60,000 nucleotides of DNA from Hydractinia symbiolongicarpus (lineage: Eukaryota; Cnidaria; Hydrozoa; Anthoathecata; Hydractiniidae), in assembly GCF_029227915.1 (NCBI RefSeq), contig NC_079882.1, forward strand, positions 26,481,001-26,541,000. Direction: 5' to 3'. Position 1 is the stretch's first letter. Every line of letters begins with the position of its first letter. Under the pieces are notes generated by a model. The model was not told the origin of the DNA and searched no databases. It worked only from the letters and a program-made list of their open reading frames with translations. A program made the position numbers and the translations under genes. Shown in pieces: positions 24,008 to 35,139 of the stretch.

Positions 24008-24290
24008 TTAGCCGCGTGCTGCGGTTTACCTTCCATTACGATTTTAGTGTCATCACATCGGCTCCCAATAATTTTCTTTTAGAGATTAAGGAGATTTTGA
24101 TGATCTATAGGGAGTGACCTGTACTTAACAAGAACATCTTGTCATCTCCATTATATCTTTCTGATTAACTGTTCGTCTTGGAAAATTTATTACCATATTT
24201 GGTTATTTTATTATTAACGTGTTGTATATTTTCTGACGATGGCCGCGAAAATGGCCGAAAGCTCTAATAAAGAATGATTCAAAACGACTT
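24008..24290 (+). mobile_element. Inserted element, probably a retroelement 3' fragment
   Basis: Absent from the sister segment near 17.45 kb, while the sequence resuming at about 24300 is shared with module-flanking sequence near 38.46 kb. The right end has a hairpin GGCCGCGAAAATGGCC (24241-24256) followed by GAAAGCTCTAATAAAG, with AATAAA at 24266-24271. This arrangement is common at 3' ends of non-LTR or Penelope-type elements. Class is an inference; no reverse-transcriptase frame is present. Confidence 0.5.
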
Positions 24291-24529
24291 TTATACATTA
24301 CCTAGTTACTAAGAAAATTTCTTCAGATGGTACAATTTCTTCAAGATGGTACAAATTCAATTTTTATTTTAAAACATGTTGCATCACCGTGTAGGTACGA
24401 TTTTAGCTACCGGTTTTATTATTTTTTTGCTTCAAGAAAAATATCTAGAAATGACATCTTGAACTTTTCAAGAATGGTTGGAAAATAAAAAAGTGCATAT
24501 GTGTGCGGTTAAAAAGGGCTCGCAAACCT

Positions 24530-24830
24530 ACAAAGGAAACTCGTCATAAATTACAGTCACAGGAAACGTTCAAGTGACGTTGCAATGATTTATCGCAAAG
24601 TACCCCTGCTGATCAAATACAACGGGGACAAGGTAGCGCAAGTTAGGATGACTAAGGTATACGTAAGTAATTCAAGAGCTACACTCACCAGGGTGTTTAG
24701 AATGTATTTGCGAGAACAATTTCGGTATTGATACTTTGACAGTTGTGTATAAAAAGTTGATCATCACATTTAACTTAGTATCCAAATTATTTACAAGTAA
24801 GCAAATCTCAAAAACTTGTCTTCTCGATCA
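24530..24830 (+). repeat. Array module B, copy 2
   Basis: Sister of 17560-17900, sharing AAGTGACGTTGCAAT, GTACCCCTGCTGAT, AAGGTATACGTAAGTAATTC and GGTGTTTAGAATGTATTTGC. A block of about 40 bp including the TTAGCGCCCACTACG motif is deleted here. Confidence 0.75.
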
Positions 24831-25443
24831 ATTCCCCCCAAAAAACTGCAATTTCTGGTCTTAAAGGAGTTCAAAACAACATAAGTATACATACAGATTA
24901 ATACTGTAAGCATTTAACATTTTCACATTATCCAAGAAGATTTATGTCATACGGAGTCAGCGCCTCTTATGCGTATAAATTAACGTTACTACAGTTAATT
25001 TATATTGGTTTCTCTAACTGAACGCGACTCGTTCTCAATATTATGCCGTGTTAAAAAGTAGAGGACATATTGATAGAATACGCACTAAATTACAGAAAAT
25101 TATGACCTCCCTAGTTTGACTTACTAGCTGTGCTAAAAATGGAAAATTGAAATTCCTAAAGCGAAATCCTGCTAATAATTACGGGCTGTAAAATAGTTTT
25201 TTTTCTGGTAACTAGACAAATCACGTAAAATTTTGTTGAGGGACTGCCATTCCTGTACAACACTGCCGTGCTCACAAAAATTCCACAAAAAATTCTGTCC
25301 TTATTAATGATAAAAAAGATATCTTTAACAAATCAAAAACGATGCAAGATTATATATGTTAATTAGGACGAAAATACAAATAAAATGACGCGTACTTTAA
25401 TGATCATACACGTAACATGCGATATATCGTCACAAATATCCGC

Positions 25444-25461
25444 CAATTAACCTTACCCTTT
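25444..25461 (+). promoter_or_regulatory. Conserved 18-bp upstream element, copy 5
   Basis: CAATTAACCTTACCCTTT, one base different from the copy 3 element, about 427 bp before the ATG. Confidence 0.65.
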
Positions 25462-25611
25462 CAAAATATGCTTTGTTTCTCGTTGTAAACAAACTACCAT
25501 TTAAGAGAGGATGTTAAAAATGCAATTTAATGTTTACGTTGCAATAAGGAGCAAACCAAAAAGAAACTTCTTATTTGACAAAGTTTATGTAATGCTGTGA
25601 GTATTTATTTA

Positions 25612-25655
25612 GATCCCACATACTCGGCGCAGTATGTGGGATCATACTGCGCCGA
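25612..25655. repeat. Two overlapping perfect inverted repeats
   Basis: GATCCCACATACT (25612-25624) pairs with 25631-25643, and TCGGCGCAGTATG (25624-25636) pairs with 25643-25655, so two 13-bp stems share the middle segment. The sister locus near 18.74 kb has only one copy of the CCCACAT..GGCGC-like sequence. It sits about 235 bp upstream of copy 5. Confidence 0.9.
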
Positions 25656-25744
25656 AAGGGCTTATCGCCAATGACCTTGTTATAATCTATTGCATTCTGT
25701 GGTGACGTAAAAATGAAAGAATGATTTATATTGCAACAACATGG

Positions 25745-25751
25745 TATAAAT
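25745..25751 (+). promoter_or_regulatory. TATA-like box of copy 5
   Basis: TATAAAT, 143 bp before the ATG, after TTGCAACAACATGG. A CRE-like TGACGTAA lies at 25703-25710 and CCAATGACC at about 25669. Confidence 0.7.
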
Positions 25752-25887
25752 ACGCTAGTAGTTAGACGTATTTAATCAAAAGATTTTCGTCAAGCTGTAC
25801 ACATCTCCACTGAAATATTTCTTATTAAAGAAGGATATTAAATTAAGCCAGAAAAGAATCTATACACGAAAAATATAAAAGAACAAG

Positions 25888-26118
25888 ATGATCGCTTTGA
25901 CATACCGCATGTTGTTTTATGTTCTTCTTCTGATGACAACAATTGAATCTCTACCGGTTGCAACTTTTACAAGAGCTCCTCACGAACAAGGTTTCACTTG
26001 CCGCAGTTTGTGCACAGGACGATATGATTTGTGCAGAAACAGAGCCGTCAATATGATGGAACAATTTAACTGTTTTGATCACCGAATGTATTGTATGGCG
26101 CATTGTAAAGATGTTTAA
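25888..26118 (+). CDS. Secreted six-cysteine peptide, family copy 5
   Basis: A 76-residue precursor on the plus strand. The signal peptide spans 1-21 (core LFYVLLLM, end TTIES). The linker is TRAPHEQ, and Cys occur at 38, 42, 49, 62, 69 and 73, with Arg50 in place of Ser. The C-terminal part is the FDH/MAH version. It is positionally equivalent to copy 3 in the duplicated 6-kb segment, yet its C-terminal half matches copies 2, 8 and 9, as expected after gene conversion. The class I promoter is intact. No AATAAA is visible in the first 180 bp after the stop; an ATTTAAAG sits at the matching place. Likely functional; role unknown. Confidence 0.87.
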   Translation: MIALTYRMLFYVLLLMTTIESLPVATFTRAPHEQGFTCRSLCTGRYDLCRNRAVNMMEQFNCFDHRMYCMAHCKDV

Positions 26119-26423
26119 TTGAATAGAAGAGAGATGGTTAATTCCATGAATGACAAATGGTTTGCAAGACAATCTTTCGATAGACAAGATTAAAGAAATT
26201 GTATATTAATATAGTATAGTTATTTATGGGTTATTTATGAGTTATTATTTATTTATAACATTATACAGACATTATTTAAAGATATAGAAATTATTGATAG
26301 GAAAGTACACAATCTTTACTTCATCTTCCGTCCTGAAATCATTATTTTAAATGTTAGAATGAGTAATCTAATTGTAGACGGCGTCCTAACAGCCGTTTCT
26401 CCTTAAAAGTTAATATCACCATT

Positions 26424-26553
26424 ACGTAACAGGGCGTTGAGCAATTTTTACGTGACAGGGCGTTGAGCAATTTTTACGTAACAGGGCGTTGAGCAATTTG
26501 TACGTAACAGGGCGTTGAGCAATTTTTACGTAACAGGGCGTTGGCCAATTTTA
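26424..26553 (+). repeat. 26-bp tandem repeat, five units
   Basis: Units begin at 26424, 26450, 26476, 26502 and 26528 and contain ACGTAACAGGGCGTTGAGCA followed by ATTTTT, with only one or two changes between units. The sister segment near 19.42 kb has a single diverged unit, so the expansion is specific to this duplicate. It lies about 300 bp 3' of copy 5. Confidence 0.92.
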
Positions 26554-26829
26554 AATTAGGTCAGTATCTGCCACTAAAACATTGTTTGCTTTATACATAG
26601 CATGTTGTCTAAGCCATATCCAGGATGATCGCACCATGTAAATATTGCACTATATTGTACTATTCTGTTAATTCTTAAAGGTAATGTAAAAAATTTCAGC
26701 AGGCGAGGCAATGTTATAGTTAGTTTATCTATTCAAGAGCAATCTGCTACATAGATGTTCGCTTTAAAATGGCGTGTTGCAATAATTAAAGTAATGTGCA
26801 AAAAAACTGAAAAGAGTATTTTGAGCATA

Positions 26830-27150
26830 AGTAAAAATGAAGACTAACTCAGAATCATACAATATATTTCCTGCATTTATAGTGATAAAGCTATAAATGC
26901 AGGAAAGCTTGTAGCAAAAGTAGAAGGTAGTTTATTTGTTGATGTGTTTTGAACTAGTAGATAAATGCTAGAAAATACTTATATTTTGAAAACATAATAA
27001 ACGGATTTAGTCACAAAAAGAATGGTGACAAGTTTTTAAGAAAAGCTTTCAAAAGAACCAGTCATAGAAAACTTCTTTAGCGATTTATGACAATCATAAT
27101 AGAAACAACGGATCTTAATTTTGTTATTAAATAAGATTTTCGTCTCCTTA
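26830..27150 (+). repeat. Array module D, copy 2
   Basis: Sister of 19880-20190. It includes a perfect inverted repeat, TTCCTGCATTTATAG at 26868-26882 with its complement at 26891-26905 (15-bp arms, 8-nt loop). The other copies do not have it. Confidence 0.75.
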
Positions 27151-28869
27151 ACAAAATCCTATCGCCGTTATGTGATAATCATAATAGAAAATCCGTTATA
27201 AAAAATCCACTATTTTATGGGACAAAAATTTCGATGCATTGTATCCAACAATCTTCCAATGATTTGTAATCTCTGCAATGTATTTACAACGATATTCCGC
27301 AGCTATCCTTAAACATTTAACATTTTAGCAGAGTCATTATCTCGGAAGCACTAACAGTGCTTGGAAAACAATAGCTGTCCTATTGTACGAAGGGTTTACT
27401 TTAAGTGAGACAAAAACGAAAATGTTTTAGAACTGGAGCAAGTTAAATTTTACACCTGTTGTTGTTAGTATTAAAGTGCTAAAATGTAAGGACTCTTTCA
27501 AGCGATTCACAGGATTCCTTGGGATCTTTTTCCCTACTTTATCCTATTTCACACCTTTGTAAAATAAATCATTTAATATATTAAAATACGCCAAATATGC
27601 ATATTATGTAATTTGTATTAAAAAACAAAGGGGATGATGATATTCTAATTCTGATATTTTGTATTGAGAGACTTACCGTTTAGTTTAAATGAAATATCTA
27701 GTGACTTTTATTAGTCAAAATAAAATTTTTTTAAGCATTCTTGCTTTCATTCATTCGATTTGAAAATTGCTCCTTCTGAATTATTGCTTAGAAAGAAAAC
27801 TATTTTGCAACTAAATTTTCGTCAACAAAATGTTTGTAGTGTCAAACTTTAATCGGAAAACAATGTGAAAATTTCTTGTGAGGTTAAAACGAAATTCCTG
27901 GTTTTATATTTTCACAAATTAACACTATGGAATGATCCCATAAAAATTATTTTTTTGTACATAAACAATTCAAACAAATTTTGCAAGATTTTCAAGATTT
28001 TATGTACACAAAAAGGAGAAAACGAAATACAGTGACAAGACGGAGTGTGAAAGTTACATAATCACAATAACAAATAGTCTGAAAATAATAATTTTAAAAA
28101 TCATTGCAGTCAACAAATGTTAAAAATACATTGCTGATCACTCATGCAACTAAGCTATAGCTACAACCCTGAAAAGATATTTCAAAAGATCTGATAAGAA
28201 GATCGGAACTGTTGCGTTAACTATATATTCTTAATAATGAAATCTCGTGTTACTGTCTAGTTGGTCTCGTTGGTTATCAATTTATTAACAAACAGTAAAA
28301 TAAAAATGTGTTTGCATCATTCTGAAAATGTGCTTAGGTTACTCTTAGCTAGATAACGTACTAAGAGATACGCAGTTAAAGTCTACATTATTGTAACATT
28401 TTTGTCACGATTCCTTATAACCTTCTTTATAATTTTGTTAACTACGATTGTGTAAAACTGCTAAAAGATGCCAAAGTGAAACTTTTGTTGATACATTCTT
28501 AAACTTGCATGTAAACAACCAGCTTCCCGAAGTTGACTTATAAATAATCTTTTCTACATGTCATTCTGCATTTTTACATGCATATTACGCGGAACGAAAA
28601 CAGATATCAAAATAGATCTACTGCAAAAGCTGTTTATTAGTTTTGTCATATTTTAAAGAAACGATGACTTTTGGCTTGTGGAAGGAGGCAAAAATTATGT
28701 ACTTTCCTCGCCGGCAATTTCTATTTTTTTTAAATAATGTTTCACATAGTATATTATTTTACTATAAATATATAACATCTCATAAATAACTATATACTAT
28801 ATAAATATACAATTTTTCAATTCTTTTTCATTGCAAGTTTGTCCTGCAAGGCATCTCTCTTTTACTCAG

Positions 28870-29100
28870 TTAAACATCTTTACAATGCGCCATACAATAC
28901 ATTCGGTAATGTAAACAATTAAATTGTTCCATCATATTGACGGCTCTGTTACTGCACAAATCATATCGTCCTGTGCACAAACTTCGACAAGTGAAACCTT
29001 GTTCGTAAAGAGCTCTTGTAAAAGTTGCGACCGGCAGAGAATATACCGGTGTCAGCAGAAGTAAAACATAAAACAACATGCGGTATGTTAAAGCGACCAT
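28870..29100 (-). CDS. Secreted six-cysteine peptide, family copy 6
   Basis: A 76-residue precursor. The signal peptide spans 1-21 (core LFYVLLLL, end PVYS). The linker is TRALYEQ, with Leu31 and Tyr32 replacing the usual Pro-His. All six Cys are at 38, 42, 49, 62, 69 and 73. Its C-terminal part is a mosaic: LHY at 63-65 (as in copies 1, 3 and 4) with MAH at 70-72 (as in 2, 5, 8 and 9). It has a class I promoter with TATA at about -136 and the 18-bp element at about -400. It stands between the duplicated head-to-head segment and aberrant copy 7. Likely functional. Confidence 0.87.
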   Translation of the reverse strand: MVALTYRMLFYVLLLLTPVYSLPVATFTRALYEQGFTCRSLCTGRYDLCSNRAVNMMEQFNCLHYRMYCMAHCKDV

Positions 29101-29235
29101 CTTGTTTTTTTATATTCTCGATATATAGATGCTTTCCTGGCTTAACTTAATCCGCTTATAAAAGAAGAAATATTTCATGGACATGTGTACAGCTTGAATG
29201 TACTCTTTTGATTGAATATGTCTAACTACTAGCGT

Positions 29236-29242
29236 ATTTATA
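29236..29242 (-). promoter_or_regulatory. TATA-like box of copy 6
   Basis: TATAAAT followed by ACGCTAGTAGTTAGAC on the gene strand, identical to the copy 5 context, about 136 bp before the ATG. TTGCAATAACATGG precedes it. Confidence 0.7.
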
Positions 29243-29497
29243 CCATGTTATTGCAAAACGAGTCATTCTTGCTTTCTAACGTAACCGGAAAATGCAACAG
29301 GTCATTGACGGTAAGCGCTTTTTGGTACATGGAAGCTAGATTCATTCTCACAGAAGTACAGAAAAGTTGTCAAATGAAGAGTTTTTTTTATCATTTTTTG
29401 ATTTGGGATCATAAACATCCTATTGTATTTTAGTATTCGCTCTTAACTGATAGTTTATTTACAACGGAAACGAAGATTTCATTATTGCAATATTTTG

Positions 29498-29515
29498 AAA
29501 GGGTAAGGTTAATTA
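29498..29515 (-). promoter_or_regulatory. Conserved 18-bp upstream element, copy 6
   Basis: AAAGGGTAAGGTTAATTA on the plus strand, about 400 bp before the ATG. A GTTTATTTACAACGGAAAC block lies just gene-proximal of it (29454-29471), as in copies 7 and 8. Confidence 0.65.
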
Positions 29516-30222
29516 TTCGATACTTGTGTCAAAATATCACATGTTACGTATACAAACTTCAATGATTCTATCATATTGCATCATATTGGGATTTATTCAT
29601 GGTATAAAACGTTTGCCACTCCGAGAAAATTTCGATACTTTATCAGACAATTTTGATACCCCTTCAATGAGTTGAGTTCTTTTTTAATTTTTATATTAGC
29701 CGGATTAAATGTGTTTTCTTGTTCTTTATCTTTAGTTTCTATTCCAGGAATGTACATGAACAAGGTATGTAATACACTTATAACAATTGTTTTGGCACAC
29801 ATCAAATAGAAATGATCGTTTCCTTGCCCTTAGCGGTAATATTTTTATCTGTACTTTTATTAAGTTTTCTTTGCTCAAATGAAAATCCTAAACAGGACTT
29901 TAAGAAAAGAAGTATGAATGTCCGTTTATACGGAGTTTTTAATAAGTAAATATACAACTTGCGAGTAGAAGAATTAGTAATAAGCAAAGATTAGAGATTT
30001 TCAATCACATGCTTAACTAAGTTATAATGTAGCTATACCTTTCGCTGTAGTATAAACTTACCAAGACTATAGTTTATTGATTGTGATACAATAAACATTG
30101 TAACGACATGCTGTAGGATGTGTGTTATTTTAACCTGTCAATGAATATTACAAAATTCGGGAAACATTATTCTGCAATATAAAGTTATTTCCTGTGTTTA
30201 CATTTTAAGGGTATTGTAAGGG

Positions 30223-30340
30223 TACTAGTGACCCGTGGATAAATCCACAGTTTTGCCCGTTATCTATCTACCGCATTTCGTGTGTCTCACTACCGCGGTT
30301 ACTATTTTGCGTGACAGACAGACATGTACGGGAAATATAA
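30223..30340 (+). repeat. Dispersed repeat R1 copy (short)
   Basis: ACTAGTGACCCGTGGATAAA then TCCACAG hairpin, TTTGCCCG, a CATTTCGTGTGT centre, and TGCGTGACAGACAGAC..TACGGG at the right end. It is shorter than the copy at 23433. It lies between the 5' flank of copy 6 and module A. Confidence 0.6.
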
Positions 30341-31074
30341 TACATATTATTTATAAAAAGGGCGTCCTGATGTAAGCACTATACACATATATGCGACATG
30401 GTTTACCTCCACTAGGAACTTATGGCGTTGTTTCTCACGATTAATTTTGAAGCTTATTCAGATAAATTTTCTGTAAGTTAAAAATTTCTGATCGCCTGTT
30501 TTTTTTAAAAAAAAATATACACCCAAAACGTTTTATCGCTGTGGTTTACTGAATTTGCGACATACCGTATGCCTGTACTAAAGTATTAAAATGCTTCAAT
30601 ATCTAAGGGTAAAGAAAACGAATTACCATTTGGCAATCCTTGAAAAACCTTTTTAAGATTATCGCACTTTTCTCGAAACAAGTGTTAAAGCCTTAGACAT
30701 TCTCCTGTTTATTGTGGTCAACGCAACGCACGAAGAAAAAAGTTATTAAAAACGGCCTTTTGTTGTAACGGGTTAATTGCGTGTTATTTTTAACGCGGCA
30801 GGTAAAGTTATAAAAGTACAATTTAATCCAGAGCAGCACAACGCCCTTATTAAAAATGGCAGCGTCTCCTGATTTTAAATTGATTATAAAAAGTTTCCTA
30901 TCTGCAGTTGTTCAATTGAGGAAATAAAAGTAAAACGTTTAAGTGAAAAATCAAATTCTTCAGCGATTTCTTTTTTCATTATTTAATGCTTTACCATGAT
31001 GAATTTCGTGAAACAATTACAAATAAAGAAGTAAGAAATTTACTGACTAGTTTATCTCGATAATCATCATCACA

Positions 31075-31215
31075 TCCACCCTTATGTAATCTAACACTGT
31101 ATAGACATTCATACTTCCCATGTGAAGTCGAAAACTAGTAATACTTCCGTTGCGGAAATATTAATCATGACAGAAATTGCTAGAATGACTAATACTTAGT
31201 ACACCTGATACTGTA
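31075..31215 (+). repeat. Array module A, copy 2
   Basis: Close to 33110-33275 (ACATCCACCYTNATGTAATC, CATTCATACTTCCCATG, ATTAATCATGACAGAAA). Here module A lies only about 230 bp from the stop of copy 7. In the 38-40 kb unit it lies about 1.8 kb away, so modules B and C and the gene's normal 3' flank are missing between them. Confidence 0.75.
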
Positions 31216-31441
31216 GCAAGAGTAATCATTTCCTGGCATACATTTGATGAGGTTAACAAATACAGGAAACTTGGGTTAAACTTGTGAGTTGTAAGATCGA
31301 TTTTGAATTGAAATTTTCTAGCCACAATAATTTAACGTCGAGTTAACATCATCTGTGAAATTGCAGAGGCTGCAGGGCGCGTTAAACTTCCCGTAACAGT
31401 GGATTTGTGAGTTTAAACTTTTACTTTCTGGGCAACAATGT

Positions 31442-31672
31442 TCATACATGTTTACAATGCTCCATGCAATACATTTGGTGGTATAAAAAATTAAATTTTT
31501 CTATCACATTGACGGCCATGTTGATGCACAAATCATATCGTCTTGTGCACAAACTGCGACAAGTAAAACCTTGTTCGTGAGGAGCTCTTGTAAAAGTTGC
31601 GACCGGCAAGGAATTTACTGCTGTCAGAAAAAGTAGAAAATGAAGCAGAATGCGGTATTGCAAAGCAAGCAT
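31442..31672 (-). CDS. Aberrant family copy 7 with five cysteines
   Basis: An open 76-codon frame with an ATG in the usual place, a signal-like N-terminus (end AVNS) and a TRAPHEQ linker. The fourth cysteine (position 62) is Phe, and Gly44 is Arg; both are constant in the intact copies. Several other normally fixed residues between 50 and 68 also differ. Its usual 3' flank is gone: module A text begins about 40 bp after the stop. The 5' side is intact, with TATA at 31804 and the 18-bp element at 32062. It is probably a decaying gene; a five-cysteine product with a free thiol, able to dimerise, is a less likely alternative. Confidence 0.7.
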   Translation of the reverse strand: MLALQYRILLHFLLFLTAVNSLPVATFTRAPHEQGFTCRSLCTRRYDLCINMAVNVIEKFNFLYHQMYCMEHCKHV

Positions 31673-31803
31673 ATTTGTTCTTTAATATTTCCAGTATATA
31701 GATACTTTTTCGACTTTAGTTTATATTCTCCTGAAACTATTCTAGAGAGATGTGCACTTTTTGAACGTAATATTCTGATTGACTACTGCCAACTTCTTGG
31801 CAC

Positions 31804-31810
31804 ATTTATA
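31804..31810 (-). promoter_or_regulatory. TATA-like box of copy 7
   Basis: TATAAAT on the gene strand, about 132 bp before the ATG, after TTGCAATTACATGG. It is intact although the gene looks damaged. Confidence 0.6.
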
Positions 31811-32061
31811 CCATGTAATTGCAACACGAGTCATTCTTGCTTTTAAACATAACCGGAGAATGCAACAGGTCATTGACGGCAAGCACATTTTCTGACTACA
31901 TAAGAGCTAGATTCATTCTCACATGATTGCAAAATTGTTGTACAATAGAAAGTTTCTTTCTATCTTTATTTGATCTGGAATCATAAACATCATATTGTAT
32001 TTTAATATTTGGTCTCAATTGGTAGTTTATTTACAAAGATTTGCCTAAATACAACACATTG

Positions 32062-32079
32062 TAAGGGTAAGGTTAACTA
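32062..32079 (-). promoter_or_regulatory. Conserved 18-bp upstream element, copy 7
   Basis: TAAGGGTAAGGTTAACTA on the plus strand, two changes from the consensus, about 390 bp before the ATG. Confidence 0.6.
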
Positions 32080-33109
32080 GTCAATACCTGTGTCAAAGTA
32101 TCACATGTTACGTATGCAACCTTTAAAAATCGCATCGTATCATATTTGAATTTTTTTATGGGACAAAACTTGACAATTATTTCAGACGATTTTAATAAAC
32201 TAAATTACTTCATATTTTTTATTAGTCGGAAATAACATGGGTTTTTTTGTTCTTTATCTTTAGTTTTTATTCCATCACTGTGCATAGACAAGGTATGTAA
32301 TGTACTTATAACAAATTGTTTTGAAATACATCGAATGGGAACCAAAAATTTCAATCCTTCATTTAACGCTCAATTACTATGACTTAACCCGTCGTTTAGA
32401 CGCGAGGTCTGCTAATGAACTGATAGAAAATTCGGCTCTTAGAATTTAAGTTGCCGACATTTTTGGAGCTGGTAAAATGTTGACACGTTTTGTAAATACA
32501 TAAACCGTAATTAATTGAAATATTGATTTTTGGCAGCAGCTCTCAGCGTTTAGTATCTGGCATGAGAGTTAGAATACTTCCTGGACGCAACGCCAGTATT
32601 TGGGCATCTTTGGCAACCAATAAAAGTTATAATAGGCTATATCTATAATATATTGAAAATTAGCATATCGACCGTCGACGTTTAAACGCTTGTGTTGCCG
32701 CCACAAAAGATTTAATGGGAAGCATCCTTAACTGTCATGTATGAAAGTGACGTGTAATGTGTCAATAGAAAACTACAGGAACTTGAAGACTAAGAGCTGA
32801 TCAAATACTCATGAGGAATATAATATTATTTATTGGGACAATTTAATGAGTAATAGCCATTTGTCGCTTTTTCTTATAATGAGTCAATTCATTTTCATTC
32901 TTGCGTGTTGCGACTTTCGTAATATAAAATTTAGAAAGACATGCAATGTCATGTGCAGAATGTAATCAGCCAAGGCAACATAATTGATGCATTCTATTTG
33001 AGACACTGATAGATTTGAGCCAAAAATAAAAAGGTTTTTCCATGCTTTACATGTGAGAAACTTTCTAAACAAATGGCAATAAAAGTATTAGGAAATTTAC
33101 CAACTGGTT

Positions 33110-33275
33110 TATCTCGATAGCCATCACATCCACCTTGATGTAATCTAACGTTGCATAGACATTCATACTTCCCATGTCAAGCCGCAAACTACTAACACTT
33201 CCGTTGAGGAAATATTAATCATGACAGAAAATTATAAAAATGACTAAAACTTAGTATGCCTGGTACTGTATATTA
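33110..33275 (+). repeat. Array module A, copy 3
   Basis: Close match to 31075-31215 in the same orientation, and the left part of the unit whose gene has been deleted (scar at 35870). Confidence 0.75.
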
Positions 33276-33759
33276 TATAGGAAGAGCTTTTATTTTCTGG
33301 TATACTACATTTGATGTTTCTGACCAATATAGGAGGTTTGGAGATTTGGAAGATCAATTGTTATTTGAAATAATTGAAAGAGAATTTGAAACTTGAAATT
33401 GATGTAATCCAACTACAATTACGTCACATTAACGTCATTTGCAAAACTGCAGAAGCTGATGAACTTTCTGTAATGGTAACACAATCTGTGATGCAAAATA
33501 ATCGTTTTATATTTCATATTTTCTTTAGCTATACACTAAAGAAATAATTGCCAGATAATGCAAATTACCTTGATACACAGGGCAAAATTTTATTATAAAA
33601 CATTCTTCGCCAACTTCTTTGCACACAGATTTAAGCACTTCATGAAAACGTATTTAAGAATAAGTTTTGAAAATGCTAAATTTTTCTAGAAGAGTCGGAC
33701 ACACTCAAATTTAGGAACAAGCCCGAAAACAAAAGACTCTCATGCTCACAAACGAAGCT

Positions 33760-34090
33760 CGTCACAAATTTTATTTAAGGAAATGGACCATGTGACGTAG
33801 AAAATAAATTACACTGCTTTACCGTAGGTGACCGATTAAGCGCCCACTACGAATTATGCACCCTTGTTGATTTTGCGCAATAAAACAAGCATAACATAAC
33901 TAGGGATGAGTAAGATATTTTTAAATGCCTCGATAGCTACACCCACCACTTACGGTGTTTAAAATGCATTTTCAAGAGCAATCGGAGTATTATTTTTTCG
34001 ACAGTTTTATAAGAAATTGATCACCGCTTTTAACTTGATATTCAAACCATTTAAAAGCAAATGAAGCTAACAAACTTGTTTTTTTGTATA
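33760..34090 (+). repeat. Array module B, copy 3
   Basis: Shares AGGAAATGGACCATGTGACG, AAGCGCCCACTACGAATTAT, CTAGGGATGAGTAA and GGTGTTTAAAATGCATTTTC with 38690-38960, and is related to 17560. Confidence 0.75.
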
Positions 34091-34339
34091 ACAACGTTTA
34101 CAATGCCTCCAAAACATCCGAATATAAATGTTTAATATTTTCTATAGTTGTGTGACGTACTTCATGAAATTTGTAGTTATCTTTGAACCTTTAACATTTT
34201 GACATAGTCTTAACGACTAAGAAGATTTTTATCTTACGAAATCTTGTATGTGTATAACTAAATATTACTACAGTTAACTTACACGTAACTTACGGAGCTG
34301 TACGCGTAAGTACTCTTTACATCTATTACCACAGCATAT

Positions 34340-35135
34340 GTGTACAGGCCTATATTAAGAAGCCAAGTGTGTCCGTGTCTGTGACAAGCAAAGTCAACAA
34401 AAATTTTAAACCCTTTTATCTCCTTAGGTGTTTGTCGAAAACATATTATACTAAATATTATTTTCATACTATTCATACTATATATCATTTTCTAATGTGT
34501 AGAACGATAAAGCTCTATATATTAGAGGTCCCGGGTAAAAAATTTTGTCAAATAAAATTTTGTCTATGCACTGCTGACGTCATCAAAGCTCCTAAAACAA
34601 CCTATATATCTCCATTGCTCTTCTACCTAAGTGGATTCTTCCACGGACTTATCAATTAGTCGCCTTATAATAATAGGCTACCTCCATCTTTCCCTCTGTC
34701 TTTTTGTAGCAAGCAAAGCAAATGTATTTATTTTGCATTGAAGTCGCCGTAAAAACTCTTACGTCGCGACGTCAATAACATCAATTTAACTTGAATTAAT
34801 GTAACCATCAAAATGCACTTATAATTTTGAGTCCAAATAACTTGGAAACGAAGTGGTGACAACCTTTGGACAAATTGGGTAAGTTTCCTGAATCTGGGTC
34901 GCTAAATCTGTTTTGGAATGCACGGGTTGATGGCGTCATCAAAAACCTTTAAACTCCAATATCTTTTGAACCGTTCATTGAAAGAACACGGTCCTTTCAA
35001 TATTCTTGATTAGTTTTAAGTTCTACGCAATAAAGGCAACGGTAAAATAAAAAAAATTGTATCGACGGGTCATTGCTGACGTTATCAAAGTTCAAATCAC
35101 TGATTTTTTTTGTTCCTTTTTTGACGAACTGAATT
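34340..35135 (+). mobile_element. Insertion of about 800 bp between modules B and C
   Basis: In the 38-40 kb unit modules B and C are nearly adjacent; here they are separated by about 800 bp of unrelated sequence. It repeats internal motifs such as CTGACGTCATCAAAG/GCTGACGTTATCAAAG and has no frame above about 96 codons and no domain I recognise. It is probably a non-autonomous element; edges are approximate and class unknown. Confidence 0.45.
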
Positions 35136-35139
35136 TTTT

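Noticed and set aside
29690-29760. Possible splice acceptor (TTCTTTATCTTTAG then TTTCTATTCC), conserved near 16.7, 23.1, 29.7 and 32.3 kb
   Set aside because: It is on the plus strand, opposite to the neighbouring genes, and no open exon follows it in any unit; conservation is explained by duplication of the unit.
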